Shown here one piece after another: positions 54,867 through 63,363 of a stretch of 64,000 nt of DNA. Position 1 is the first letter of the stretch. Each line of letters starts with the position of its first letter. Position numbers and translations under genes: made by a program. Source of the DNA: Sphingobium sp. 66-54 (GTDB taxonomy: Bacteria > Pseudomonadota > Alphaproteobacteria > Sphingomonadales > Sphingomonadaceae); contig MKWI01000003.1 of NCBI GenBank assembly GCA_001899715.1, positions 1-64,000 of the forward strand. Direction: 5' to 3'. Under the pieces are notes generated by a model. It did not search any database. It had not been told where the DNA came from and saw nothing but the letters and a program-made list of their open reading frames with translations.

Positions 54867-54916
54867 ATGAGAGGCTGCGAGCCTCCAAAAAGCACCGCCA
54901 ACCAGGAGAAAGCCGC

Positions 54917-55297
54917 ATGACCCGCGAGGATTTCGAGCGCTATATCGACGCCTTCAACCGCGACGATTTCGACGGCTTCTCAAGCTTCTACGCCGACAAC
55001 GTGGATTTCAACCTGGGCGACCGCAAACGCATCGTCGGGCGGCAGGGCATCGTCGATTTCTATCGCGGCGTGAAGGCGCATATCCACGAGGAGTTGCGGA
55101 TCATCGACCTGATCCTCGGCCCCACCGGCGCGGGCCTGCACGTCTATACCAAGTTCACCACGGTCGAGGATTGGCCGGATTTCGAGCTGTGGCCCACCAA
55201 GGCCGGCGATGTGCGCGAGATCGAGAGCATCATCCTCTACACCATCGCCAACGGCAAGTTCACTCACATCAAATCCGCCCGTTTCAAGGAACTCTGA
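54917..55297 (+). CDS. NTF2-like protein (PhcF/PhcG-like decarboxylase candidate, 1)
   Basis: A 126-residue single NTF2-like cone. Visible pattern: DFERYIDAFNRDDFDGFSSF, YADNVDFNLGDRKRIVGRQG, IVDFYRGVKAHIHEE, TTVEDWPDFELWPTKAGD and FTHIKSARFKEL. It is clearly paralogous to the protein at 58937. It ends four bases before the second GMC gene, so they are co-translated. In Sphingobium SYK-6, NTF2-fold proteins PhcF and PhcG decarboxylate phenylcoumaran acids made by GMC oxidases; this gene is in the matching place. The function is inferred. Confidence 0.82.
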   Translation: MTREDFERYIDAFNRDDFDGFSSFYADNVDFNLGDRKRIVGRQGIVDFYRGVKAHIHEELRIIDLILGPTGAGLHVYTKFTTVEDWPDFELWPTKAGDVREIESIILYTIANGKFTHIKSARFKEL

Positions 55298-55300
55298 CCC

Positions 55301-56932
55301 GTGCCAGCCGCCAGCGCCAATCCGGACTTCATCATTATCGGCTCCGGCTCGTCGGGCGGCGTCATCGCCGCGCGTCTCTCCGAAGATCCGAACGCCAAGA
55401 TACTGGTGCTGGAGGCCGGTCGGCGCGAGCGCAGCCTCCGCCTCGCCATGCCGATCCTCTTTCCGTTCGTCATGGCCGATCCCAAGTTCAACTGGGGCTA
55501 CATGGGTGAGCCGGAGCCGTTCGCCAACGGCCGGCAGATCCGCCAGCCGCGCGGCAAGGCGATCGGCGGCTCCTCCATGATTAACGGCATGCTCTACGCG
55601 CGCGGTCACCCACGCGACTATGACGAGTGGCGCCAGCTCGGCAATGAAGGCTGGAGCTACGATGATGTGCTCCCCTACTTCAAGAAATCGGAGAACCACT
55701 GGGGCGCGGCCGATCAGTGGCACGGCAAGGGCGGTCCGCTCAGTATCAAGCAGCAGCCCAAGGACAGCGACCTTTACCGGCGCTTCATCGCGGCGGTGGA
55801 AAAGCTCGGCTATCCCGAGCGCGACAGCTTTCACCGCGCCGAGCAGGAAGGCTGGGGGCCGCCACCGCTCTGCATCCATGAGGGCACGCGCGCCAGCACG
55901 GCGGCGCGCTTCCTCATCCCCGCGATGAGCCGCCCCAATCTCACCGTTGAGACCGGCGCGCTCGTCACCCGCATCGAGGTGGAGAACGGCCGCGCCGTCG
56001 CCGTCCATTATCGCGACCATGCCGGGCAGGACCGGCGCGTCACCGCCAACAACGAGATCATCGTCTCCGGCGGCGCCTATAATTCACCGCAGCTCCTGCA
56101 CCTCTCCGGCATCGGCCCGGCGGACGAACTGCGCGCGCTCGGGATCGAGCCGGTTCACGACCTCCCCGGTGTCGGCGCGAACCTGCAAGATCACCCCTCG
56201 GTCGCGATGGTGCTGCACGCCCTGCGCAACGTGACGCTCACCAACGCCCTGCGGCTGGACCGCGCCGCCCTCTCCGCGCTGCACTGGCTGCTCAATCGCG
56301 GCGGCATGATCGCCGACATGCCGGTGACGGCCAACGGCTTCATCAAGACCCGCCCCGAGCTGGAACGGCCGGACGCGCAATGCCTGTTCCAGCCAACCAT
56401 GATCGGCGCTCAGCTCTGGGCGCCCGGCTGGCGCAAGCCCAAGCCGGACGTGGTCGCCATGGCCTGCGTGCTGCTGCGGCCGGAGGGGCGTGGCTGGGTC
56501 AAGCTGCAGTCGGCCGATCCCGGGGATAAACCGCGCATCCTCTCCAACGTGCTCTCGACGGAGAACGACCGGGCCTTCTTCCGCCGCCTCATCCCGCAAC
56601 TGCGCGAGATCTTCGCCACCTCGCCGCTCGCTGATGTGCTTGGCGCGGAGGTGATGCCCGGCGCGGATGTGCGGACGCCGGACGAGATCGACGCATGGGT
56701 GCGCACCGCCTGCAACACGGCGCTGCACCCGGTCGGCACCTGCGCGATGGGCAAGGATGCGATGGCGGTGGTCGACGCGCGCCTGCGCGTCCACGGCCTG
56801 ACCGGCCTGCGCGTGGCCGATGCCTCCATCATGCCCCGCATCTGCGGCGGCAACACTAATGCCGCCTGCATCATGATCGGCGAGAAAGCGGCAGATATGG
56901 TGAAGCAGGACAACGGGCTGGCGATGGCTTAA
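55301..56932 (+). CDS. GMC-family FAD oxidoreductase (2)
   Basis: A 543-residue GMC oxidoreductase starting with GTG at 55301, four bases after the NTF2-like stop. It shows FIIIGSGSSGGVIAARLSED, GKAIGGSSMINGMLYARGH, GGAYNSPQLLHLSGIG and the catalytic LHPVGTCAMG, followed by DASIMPRICGGNTNAACIMI. It is paralogous along its whole length to the gene at 53104. Two GMC enzymes beside two NTF2-like proteins suggest that each pair serves one enantiomer of a chiral dimer. Confidence 0.92.
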   Translation: MPAASANPDFIIIGSGSSGGVIAARLSEDPNAKILVLEAGRRERSLRLAMPILFPFVMADPKFNWGYMGEPEPFANGRQIRQPRGKAIGGSSMINGMLYARGHPRDYDEWRQLGNEGWSYDDVLPYFKKSENHWGAADQWHGKGGPLSIKQQPKDSDLYRRFIAAVEKLGYPERDSFHRAEQEGWGPPPLCIHEGTRASTAARFLIPAMSRPNLTVETGALVTRIEVENGRAVAVHYRDHAGQDRRVTANNEIIVSGGAYNSPQLLHLSGIGPADELRALGIEPVHDLPGVGANLQDHPSVAMVLHALRNVTLTNALRLDRAALSALHWLLNRGGMIADMPVTANGFIKTRPELERPDAQCLFQPTMIGAQLWAPGWRKPKPDVVAMACVLLRPEGRGWVKLQSADPGDKPRILSNVLSTENDRAFFRRLIPQLREIFATSPLADVLGAEVMPGADVRTPDEIDAWVRTACNTALHPVGTCAMGKDAMAVVDARLRVHGLTGLRVADASIMPRICGGNTNAACIMIGEKAADMVKQDNGLAMA

Positions 56933-56960
56933 AGGGTCATCCCAACTCAAATACCCTCAC

Positions 56961-56985
56961 TGTGCTCCTGCGAAGGCACGAATAC
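56961..56985. repeat. Half copy of dispersed palindromic repeat, copy 7
   Basis: GTGCTCCTGCGAAGGCACGA matches the left arm of the element at 9012. It lies between the convergent GMC and gdx genes. Confidence 0.65.
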
Positions 56986-57036
56986 GGTTTTGCTTGGAAG
57001 GGGCGAGCCGATCGTCCTACTTCCCCATTCGCATCC

Positions 57037-57357
57037 CTATCCCGGCGACGCCTGCTTCATCAGCACCAGCCCCGCCACGATCAGCACCGCCGCCGCGATC
57101 CGCATCGCGCTTATCTGTTCGCCCAGCACCAGCCAGCCGACCAGAAACGCACCCACCGCGCCGATGCCGGTCCACACCATGTAGGCGGTGCCGAGCGGCA
57201 GGGTTTTCATCGCCAGTGTCAGCAGCCAGAAGCTGCCGATCATCGCAACGATCATGACGGAGGTAGGCCCAAACCGCGTGAACCCCTCGGACTGTTTCAT
57301 CGCGAAGGCCCAGACGACCTCCAGCAATCCCGCGACACCCAACATGATCCAGGCCAT
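57037..57357 (-). CDS. gdx: Guanidinium exporter (SMR family)
   Basis: A 106-residue small multidrug resistance protein with four membrane helices: MAWIMLGVAGLLEVVWAFAM, SVMIVAMIGSFWLLTLAMKT, AYMVWTGIGAVGAFLVGWLV and AAAVLIVAGLVLMKQ. The Glu in GLLEVVW (residue 13) is the proton/substrate residue, and the EVVWA plus K-x-x-x-GF/T pattern is that of SugE/Gdx proteins rather than EmrE-type drug pumps. It exports guanidinium in exchange for protons. It is preceded by a guanidine-II riboswitch; AAGGAGG lies six bases before the ATG. Confidence 0.92.
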   Translation of the reverse strand: MAWIMLGVAGLLEVVWAFAMKQSEGFTRFGPTSVMIVAMIGSFWLLTLAMKTLPLGTAYMVWTGIGAVGAFLVGWLVLGEQISAMRIAAAVLIVAGLVLMKQASPG

Positions 57358-57379
57358 GGCGGCCCTCCTTTCGAAAGAG

Positions 57380-57426
57380 CCGGGCCGTCCCGGATACATT
57401 GCCCACAGGGGTCGAGGTCGTCCTCG
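57380..57426 (-). promoter_or_regulatory. Guanidine-II (mini-ykkC) riboswitch
   Basis: Read on the minus strand there are two perfect hairpins: CGAGG-ACGA-CCTCG (57426-57413) and CCGGG-ACGG-CCCGG (57393-57380), joined by 19 bases. Two short G/C stems with ACGR tetraloops are the whole consensus of the guanidine-II riboswitch; the two loops dock on each other and each binds one guanidinium. The second hairpin ends nine bases before the AAGGAGG ribosome site of gdx. The CCTC of the first stem can pair with that site, which would explain translational control (inference). Confidence 0.9.
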
Positions 57427-57576
57427 CCGTCCCAGATAAGCGCCCGGCGCGGCCAGTCAATGCAGGGGTTCGTCCGCCACGCGCATATCCTTGTTGATTC
57501 CCCATCATCGCCATGATTGAGTAGCGCGAGAACCAGCCCCGGCCGTACCGGGTGCATCGCCGGGGGGATGCCGCTC

Positions 57577-58932
57577 ATGAACCAATTCGACGTCGAAGCC
57601 TTCATCGACCGCACACGCCTGGGCCGCACGCAGGTGATGGCGCTGTTCGTCTGCATCCTCATCTGCTTCATCGACGGGTTCGACATCTTCATGATAGGCA
57701 AGATCGCGCCGGCCATCGCGGAAGACTTCGGCGAGCCGACGCTGGCGATGACCTCCGTGTTCGTCGCCCAGCAGATCGGCCTCGCGGTCGGCGCCTTCAC
57801 CATCTCGCCGCTAGCGGATCGCTTCGGGCGGCGCACCATGCTGATCTTCTCCTGCTTCACCTTCGGCGTCATCACGCTGGCGAGCATCTACGTGCATAAT
57901 CTCACCCAGCTTGCGATCATGCGCGGCATCGCCGGCGTGTTCATGGCCGCCGGCCTGCCGATGGCGATGGCGCTCATCTCCGAGATCACGCCGCGCCACC
58001 GCCGCTCGACCATGGTGGCGATCGCGCTGGCCGGCTACTCGACCGGCAGTGCCGCCAGTGGCGCGGTGGCTGCCTGGCTGCTCGACATCTACGGATGGGA
58101 GAGCGGCTTCTGGATCGGCGGCATGGTGCCGCTCGTCTGCGTGCCGCTGCTTATCCTGTTCGTGCCCGAATCGCTCAAGTTCCGCGCCGAGCGCGACCCG
58201 GCCGACCCACGTATCGCCCGCACCGTCCGAAGGCTCGACCGCACGATAGAGCTGCGCGGCGACGAGTTGTTCGTGCTCAACGCAGCACAGGCAAAGGGCC
58301 GCAAGGCCAAGCTGCTCGACGTATTTTCGGAGGGGCGCGCATGGATGACGGGGCTGATCTGGGCCGCCTGCGCGCTCAGCATGACCAACATCGCGCTGAT
58401 GGGTTCATGGCTGCCCAGCTTCTTCCAGGAGATGGCCGGCATCCCCATCCAGGAGTTCGCCATCGTCGCGATGATCGGCTATCTCGGCGGCGTCGCCGGC
58501 ACGCTCTGCATCGGCTGGTTGATGGACCGTTTCCGCCCCGCGCTGCTTCTGGCCTTGTTCTATGTGCTGCTTGCCGTCGCGCTGGCCGCGCTGGCCTGGG
58601 TGCCGTTCCACACCGTCGGCTTCATCGTTGTCGCTATCCTCTGGAGCTTCTTCCAGACCGGCGGGCAAGGCGGCCTCAATACCATGATTACGCTCGTCTA
58701 TCCGCCGCGCATGCGCAGCACCGCACTGGGCTGGGCGGGCGGCGCGGGCCGTGTCGGCGGGATCATCGCGCCCACGGCGGGCACCTTCGCGCTGGCGCAG
58801 CATTTTTCGCTCCACCTGACGCTGGCGTTGGCCGCCATCCTGCCGCTGCTGGTCGCGGTGCTGATGCTCGTCTTTGCAGCCGGCAAGCACGACCTGAAGC
58901 TCTCCGCCGCCTCGCAGAACGGCGGCGGCTGA
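57577..58932 (+). CDS. MFS transporter, aromatic-acid:proton symporter type
   Basis: A 451-residue MFS carrier of the AAHS branch. Helix 1 reads FVCILICFIDGFDIFMIGKI, with the DGFD motif of PcaK-like aromatic-acid carriers; PLADRFGRRTM is motif A. A 50-residue central loop follows helix 6. I start at 57577, since the GGGGGG ribosome site abuts the ATG at 57568. It lies between the GMC genes and the second NTF2-like gene and probably imports the aromatic compound broken down by this island. Confidence 0.87.
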   Translation: MNQFDVEAFIDRTRLGRTQVMALFVCILICFIDGFDIFMIGKIAPAIAEDFGEPTLAMTSVFVAQQIGLAVGAFTISPLADRFGRRTMLIFSCFTFGVITLASIYVHNLTQLAIMRGIAGVFMAAGLPMAMALISEITPRHRRSTMVAIALAGYSTGSAASGAVAAWLLDIYGWESGFWIGGMVPLVCVPLLILFVPESLKFRAERDPADPRIARTVRRLDRTIELRGDELFVLNAAQAKGRKAKLLDVFSEGRAWMTGLIWAACALSMTNIALMGSWLPSFFQEMAGIPIQEFAIVAMIGYLGGVAGTLCIGWLMDRFRPALLLALFYVLLAVALAALAWVPFHTVGFIVVAILWSFFQTGGQGGLNTMITLVYPPRMRSTALGWAGGAGRVGGIIAPTAGTFALAQHFSLHLTLALAAILPLLVAVLMLVFAAGKHDLKLSAASQNGGG

Positions 58933-58936
58933 CCGC

Positions 58937-59329
58937 ATGGCGGCCATCTGCGACCGCCAATGGTTCGAGACCTATCTCGACGCCTTCAATCGCGGCGATT
59001 TCGATGGGTTCGGCGCTTATTATGCGGATGATGTCGCCTTCCACGGGCAGGCTGCCACCCTCCACGGCCGCGCGGCGGTGCTGGCTTTCTATCGCGGCGT
59101 CAGGACGCGGATCGGCGAGCGCGTCGATCTGCTGAGCTTCATCGGCAGTGAGGCCGCCGTTGCCGCCGAAATCCGCACCACCCTCATGCCGCTGGAGGAT
59201 TGGCCGGATTTCCCCACCGGCGCGCTCATCAAGGGCCAGCAACGGCAGAGCATCAACTTCGCCTTTTACGACATAGTGGACGGCCGTTTCACCCGCATCC
59301 GCTCCGCTCGCTTCCGGCGGATCATGTAG
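58937..59329 (+). CDS. NTF2-like protein (PhcF/PhcG-like decarboxylase candidate, 2)
   Basis: A 130-residue NTF2-like protein, paralogue of the one at 54917. Shared features are WFETYLDAFNRGDFDGFGAY, YADDVAFHGQAATLHGRAAV, LAFYRGVRTRIGERVD, MPLEDWPDFPTGALIKGQ and FTRIRSARFRRIM. It begins four bases after the MFS stop, so the two are one unit. Differences in the central residues (His and Gln in place of Asn and Leu) could give a different stereochemical preference. The reaction is inferred only from context. Confidence 0.82.
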   Translation: MAAICDRQWFETYLDAFNRGDFDGFGAYYADDVAFHGQAATLHGRAAVLAFYRGVRTRIGERVDLLSFIGSEAAVAAEIRTTLMPLEDWPDFPTGALIKGQQRQSINFAFYDIVDGRFTRIRSARFRRIM

Positions 59330-59424
59330 GCAACAAAAATGAGGAGGCCAGCGCTTGATAGCAGCCGGCACTCCCCCAGATCAGCCCCGCGACGCTCCCT
59401 CCGCGATCGCGAGACATCCCCCCA

Positions 59425-60879
59425 TCAGGCCGCTGCCCCCAGCGACACGCGATATTGCCCGCTTTGCAGCGTCTCCTCCGGCACCCACGTTCCATGGAAG
59501 GTCGCGCGCACGCGGATCGGCAGCTTGAGCAGCGCCACCGGCCCGGCCGCAACATTCTGCGCGTCGAGGATCGCCAGATCGCTGCGCATCTGCGAGACAC
59601 GCGAGACGGGCACCAGCAGCCAGCCATCGCCCTCCGGCGCATCGGGTCGGCGCGGAATGAACTGCGGCTCCTGCACGCCGTCGCCGGGGCCGGGGTTCCA
59701 GAGTTCAAGCGCGCCGGTCTGGTGATCGAACCGCCCGATCCCGCCCGAGCCATCCAGCCCGCGTGCGATCACATAGCCATAGCGATAAGGCCGGCCCAGA
59801 TAGCGGTCGTCCGTCCGCGGCATCTCGCACGGCATGCCGAGAAGCCGCTTCGTCTCGAACCCGTCCTCATTGCTCGCAAGATCGAAGGTCATGCGGGTCA
59901 GGAACGGCGGCACCGGCGCCGTTTCCTCGCCCTGCGGCGTGGTGAAGAAGGGGAAGCAATTGCCGTCATAATAACACACATCGAGGTGGATCTTGCTGCC
60001 CTCGCGATGCGCATTCATCATGTGCCCCGCGCTGCCCGCCGGCCCCTTGAACCAGCGGATATCCTCGGCCTTACCGTAGCGCGGTACCAACGCGACGTGG
60101 ACATTCTCCTCCGGATGCCACTGATAATAAGGCCCGCCCGCCTTCACCACATCGAGGTCGGTGATGAGCGGGAAGAACGGCACCACGATCCATTCGTCCG
60201 CAATCGCGAAATCGTGGACGCAAGCCGCATAGGGCATCTTGAACCACACCTCGTTGACGAGCTGCCGGTCCGGCCCGAACACGTAGAAGGCGAAGTCGAG
60301 GCTGGCGTCGCCCTTGGCCTGATAGGCAAAGGCGAGCAGTTCGTTGGTGATCGGGTCCACCTTGGGGTGCGCGGTGAAGGTCTCGGCCTTGATGAGCCCG
60401 TCGAAATCCACCCGCCCCAGCGTTTCCAGCGTATCGGGATCGACCTCATAGGGCAGGTCGTCCTCCTTGAGCGCGTAGAGATGCCCGGCGTGGAACATCG
60501 CCGTGGTGTTGGCCGTACCCAGATGCACGTCCTTCACGCTCGGGTCGACCGTGTAGCGGTTGCGATAGCGGCCGAACAGGCCGCGCCGCGCCGCCTTCTG
60601 GTGCTTGTAGCGATCGGTCTCCACCCACTTCACGACATAATCCACCTGGTTGTCCTTGAAGCGGAACATGTGGATCTGCCCCTCGCCGTCGATGAAGATA
60701 TCGTCGGTGCGGCCGGACGCATATTGGCGGTCGGCGCCCACGCGGTAGAGCGCGCCCTCCAGCCCATCGGGGATGGCGCCGGAGATCAGCTCCAGCCCCC
60801 GGATTTCGCTCTCGGTACGCATCGGCTCGCCCCAGCCGGTGTAAAGCTCGATTTCGGGAAAACGGACGGGTTCAACCAT
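59425..60879 (-). CDS. Lignostilbene-dioxygenase-like carotenoid oxygenase
   Basis: A 484-residue seven-bladed propeller oxygenase of the RPE65/CCD superfamily. Four iron His are visible: H171 (FTAHPKVD), H222 (ACVHDFAI), H286 (SAGHMMNA) and H462 (TFHGTW). Y105 (FGRYRNRYT) and K138 (ALKEDDLP) stand 33 residues apart, as do Tyr101 and Lys134 that anchor the substrate phenol in Sphingomonas LsdA, with the same +4 offset as the first two His. This is strong support for a lignostilbene alpha,beta-dioxygenase, which cuts a 4-hydroxystilbene into two aldehydes. It is convergent with the NTF2-like gene and followed by an esterase. Confidence 0.88.
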   Translation of the reverse strand: MVEPVRFPEIELYTGWGEPMRTESEIRGLELISGAIPDGLEGALYRVGADRQYASGRTDDIFIDGEGQIHMFRFKDNQVDYVVKWVETDRYKHQKAARRGLFGRYRNRYTVDPSVKDVHLGTANTTAMFHAGHLYALKEDDLPYEVDPDTLETLGRVDFDGLIKAETFTAHPKVDPITNELLAFAYQAKGDASLDFAFYVFGPDRQLVNEVWFKMPYAACVHDFAIADEWIVVPFFPLITDLDVVKAGGPYYQWHPEENVHVALVPRYGKAEDIRWFKGPAGSAGHMMNAHREGSKIHLDVCYYDGNCFPFFTTPQGEETAPVPPFLTRMTFDLASNEDGFETKRLLGMPCEMPRTDDRYLGRPYRYGYVIARGLDGSGGIGRFDHQTGALELWNPGPGDGVQEPQFIPRRPDAPEGDGWLLVPVSRVSQMRSDLAILDAQNVAAGPVALLKLPIRVRATFHGTWVPEETLQSGQYRVSLGAAA

Positions 60880-60912
60880 GATTTCAGTCTCCGACGAAAA
60901 TGGCGCGGCGTC

Positions 60913-61761
60913 TCAGACGGCCGCGATGAAGTCCCGGATGTGGCGTTCGAGGTCGCTGCCCGCGGTGCCGATCTCCAGCACCGGCGAGAGGTGATTATGC
61001 CCCCCCAGCCAGTGCAGGCGCGGAAACGCCTTGTGGGCAGCCGCATATTGGGCAGCGAGCGTGGCAGCTTGCATCTGGAAATCGGGCGGATCGAATTCCG
61101 AGACGGCGACGAGCAGCGGCACGTCGGTCGCCACCAGCCCCGCCATCGTGGAGGTGGCGGGGTAAGCGGCCGGATCGGCGCCGTAATAAGCCTGCTGGAA
61201 CTGGTTCGGCTCCGCGCTCGCGACATCGTAAATGCCCGAGACGAGCAACGCGCCAGCCGGGGCGGCGGAGAAGCGCACGACAGCCTCCGCGACATGCACA
61301 GCACCGGCCGACTGGCCCATGACGAAAATCCGCGCAGGGTCGCCGCCAAAGCGCGCGACATTCTCGCGCAGCCACGCCACGGCGGCGGCAACATCCTCGC
61401 CCCCCGCCGGCCACGGATGCGCGGGAGCGAGACGATAGGTCATCGTCACGCCGACAAAGCCGCTCTCCACCGCGAAACCGCCGATATTGTCGTAGAAAGG
61501 CGAGCCTTCGCTGGTCTTGTCGCCCATCACGAACCCGCCGCCATGGATGAACAGCAGCACCGGCGCGCCCTTGATGCCGTCGCGGGTGAACAGGTCCAGC
61601 CGGTGGCGCTCGTCCGGCCCATAGCGCTCGTCACGCGTCACCCGCGCACCGGCCGGCAGACCGGGCTGGAGCGCACCGAAAATCGCCTGTGTGCCGCCCA
61701 TCATGCCGGGCGTCAGCTCGGCGCCGAAATCCTTGATCTTCGCGCGTATCTCGGGGGTCAT
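60913..61761 (-). CDS. Alpha/beta hydrolase, hormone-sensitive-lipase-type esterase
   Basis: A 282-residue esterase. The oxyanion motif LLFIHGGGFVMGD is near residue 90, the nucleophile elbow FVMGQSAGAVHVA near 150, the Asp in LVAVSEFDPPDFQ and the His in WLGGHNHLSP. It has no signal peptide and is cytoplasmic. It overlaps the alcohol dehydrogenase by four bases (ATGA) and ends 33 bases before the dioxygenase gene starts. It could release phenolic acids or alcohols from esters; the substrate is unknown. Confidence 0.88.
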   Translation of the reverse strand: MTPEIRAKIKDFGAELTPGMMGGTQAIFGALQPGLPAGARVTRDERYGPDERHRLDLFTRDGIKGAPVLLFIHGGGFVMGDKTSEGSPFYDNIGGFAVESGFVGVTMTYRLAPAHPWPAGGEDVAAAVAWLRENVARFGGDPARIFVMGQSAGAVHVAEAVVRFSAAPAGALLVSGIYDVASAEPNQFQQAYYGADPAAYPATSTMAGLVATDVPLLVAVSEFDPPDFQMQAATLAAQYAAAHKAFPRLHWLGGHNHLSPVLEIGTAGSDLERHIRDFIAAV

Positions 61762-62855
61762 AGGTCGCTCACTTTCAGAACGGGCTTGATGACGGTGCCG
61801 GCCTCGCAATCGCGGAAGGCCCTGCCGATCTCGTCGAACGTGTAGGGCGTGATGAGCCGGTCAAACGGGAAGCGCCCTTGCCGCCAGTAAGCGATCAGCA
61901 TCGGCAGGAAGGTGCGCGGATTGGCGTCGCCCCCTAATATACCGCGCAACTGCCGGCCACCGGCCAGCATCGGGAACATCGCCGGCGCCCACTCGCCGCG
62001 CGGGGCAGCAACGAAACCGGCCGTGCCGTTCATGGCAAGGCACTCAAGCGCCACGGTATGCACCGCCGGCACGGTGGTGGTGTTGAAGCTGAAGGTCACG
62101 CCCCGCCCCGTCACCGCGCGGATCGCTTGTGCGAGGTCTGGCGTGTCCGCCGCAATCGCCTCGGTCGCGCCCAGCTCCAGCGCCAGATCGAGCCGCGCGC
62201 GGTTCAAATCCACCGCGACGATATGCTTCGCGCCGACCAGCCGCGCCGCCATCACCGCCGAGAGGCCGACGCCGCCGACACCGAGCACCACGATGCTGTC
62301 CCCCGCCTTCACCTTGAGCGCCTCGATCACCGCGCCCGCGCCGGTGATGACGCCGCAGCCCAGGGGCGCGAGCAGTTCCAGCGGCACGTCCTTGTCCACC
62401 TTCACCGCGGTGCGCTCGGGCACGATGGCGTGGGTGGCGAAGGAGGACTGGCCGAAGAAATGCGAGTGGATGGCCCCATCATCGCAGGAAAGCGCCGTCG
62501 ATCCATCGAGCCGCTTGCCGCCGAAGCTCAGCGGCATGGCGAGGTCGCAATAGGTCGGCCGGCCGGCGAGGCAGCTTGGGCATGTCCCGCATGAGCTACC
62601 CGAGAGGATTACATGGTCACCCACCGCGAAACCGCGCACGCCCGCGCCCACCGCCTCAACTACGCCGGCACCCTCATGGCCGAGCACGATCGGCTGCGGC
62701 GAATGGCGGCCGGGATGCTCGTGCAGGTCGGTATGGCAGATGCCGACGGCGACGATCCGCACCCGCATCTCGCCCGCGCGCGGCTCCTCCTGCTCAAGCT
62801 GCTCAAGGCGCGGCTCGGGCAGGCCCGGCCAGCTGACGGCGGCGGTGATCCGCAT
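61758..62855 (-). CDS. Zinc-dependent alcohol dehydrogenase, aryl-alcohol type
   Basis: A 365-residue medium-chain dehydrogenase. The catalytic zinc ligands are Cys in AVGICHTDLHEH, His in LGHEGAGVV and Cys in APLGCGVITGAG; the structural zinc set is SSCGTCPSCLAGRPTYC. The NAD motif is LGVGGVGLSAVMAARLVGA. It resembles benzyl/aryl-alcohol dehydrogenases of the XylB type. It starts inside the stop of the upstream NTF2-like gene. In this island it would oxidise a phenolic benzylic or allylic alcohol. Confidence 0.9.
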   Translation of the reverse strand: MRITAAVSWPGLPEPRLEQLEQEEPRAGEMRVRIVAVGICHTDLHEHPGRHSPQPIVLGHEGAGVVEAVGAGVRGFAVGDHVILSGSSCGTCPSCLAGRPTYCDLAMPLSFGGKRLDGSTALSCDDGAIHSHFFGQSSFATHAIVPERTAVKVDKDVPLELLAPLGCGVITGAGAVIEALKVKAGDSIVVLGVGGVGLSAVMAARLVGAKHIVAVDLNRARLDLALELGATEAIAADTPDLAQAIRAVTGRGVTFSFNTTTVPAVHTVALECLAMNGTAGFVAAPRGEWAPAMFPMLAGGRQLRGILGGDANPRTFLPMLIAYWRQGRFPFDRLITPYTFDEIGRAFRDCEAGTVIKPVLKVSDL

Positions 62856-63361
62856 CAGGGCTTGCCCGCGACCGGCGGCGCGCTGTGCGAGGGCTTGACC
62901 GGCAGACGGATCTCGCTCTTCCACGGCACCTGATCGGCCGCCGTCCAGGCGTTCACCAGCAGCGACTGGAAGCGCCACGGCCCTTCCTTGTTGGTCACAT
63001 GGTCGATCCGCGTGCCGATGCCGAAAATGAAATTGGTGTGATAATCGGTCTGAAACTGGACGATCTGGAAGAAGCAGCGCACGTCCACTTCGCCCTCTTC
63101 CTCGCGCGGCTCCATGATGAAATGGTTCATCATGTGCTGGCGGCCGTACCACCAATATTGACGGTCGTTCCACAGCGACCGGAGATTTTCGAGGATCGCC
63201 TCATGGCCCTGCACGCGGCCCTGCCAGAGATGGTCGAACCAGCAATCCTGCGTGAAGGTAGACATGGCAAGGTCGGCGTCCGCCAGGTCGATGCCCCAGG
63301 CATAGCGCGAATACAGCTCCTGAATCTCCAACCGGTCGAGCGCGCTCAGTTGCCATGCCAT
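62855..63361 (-). CDS. SnoaL/NTF2-like protein
   Basis: A 168-residue SnoaL-like protein: LSALDRLEIQELYSRYAWGI at the start, FTQDCWFDHLWQGRVQGHEA, RQHMMNHFIMEPREEEGEVD and FQTDYHTNFIFGIGTRIDHV. It resembles the dioxygenase-beta-subunit-like group of NTF2 proteins, which lack the iron-binding partner, and is related more to the protein at 12287 than to those at 54917 and 58937. It starts three bases after the aldehyde dehydrogenase stop and overlaps the alcohol dehydrogenase, so it belongs to that operon. Confidence 0.84.
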   Translation of the reverse strand: MAWQLSALDRLEIQELYSRYAWGIDLADADLAMSTFTQDCWFDHLWQGRVQGHEAILENLRSLWNDRQYWWYGRQHMMNHFIMEPREEEGEVDVRCFFQIVQFQTDYHTNFIFGIGTRIDHVTNKEGPWRFQSLLVNAWTAADQVPWKSEIRLPVKPSHSAPPVAGKP

Positions 63362-63363
63362 AT

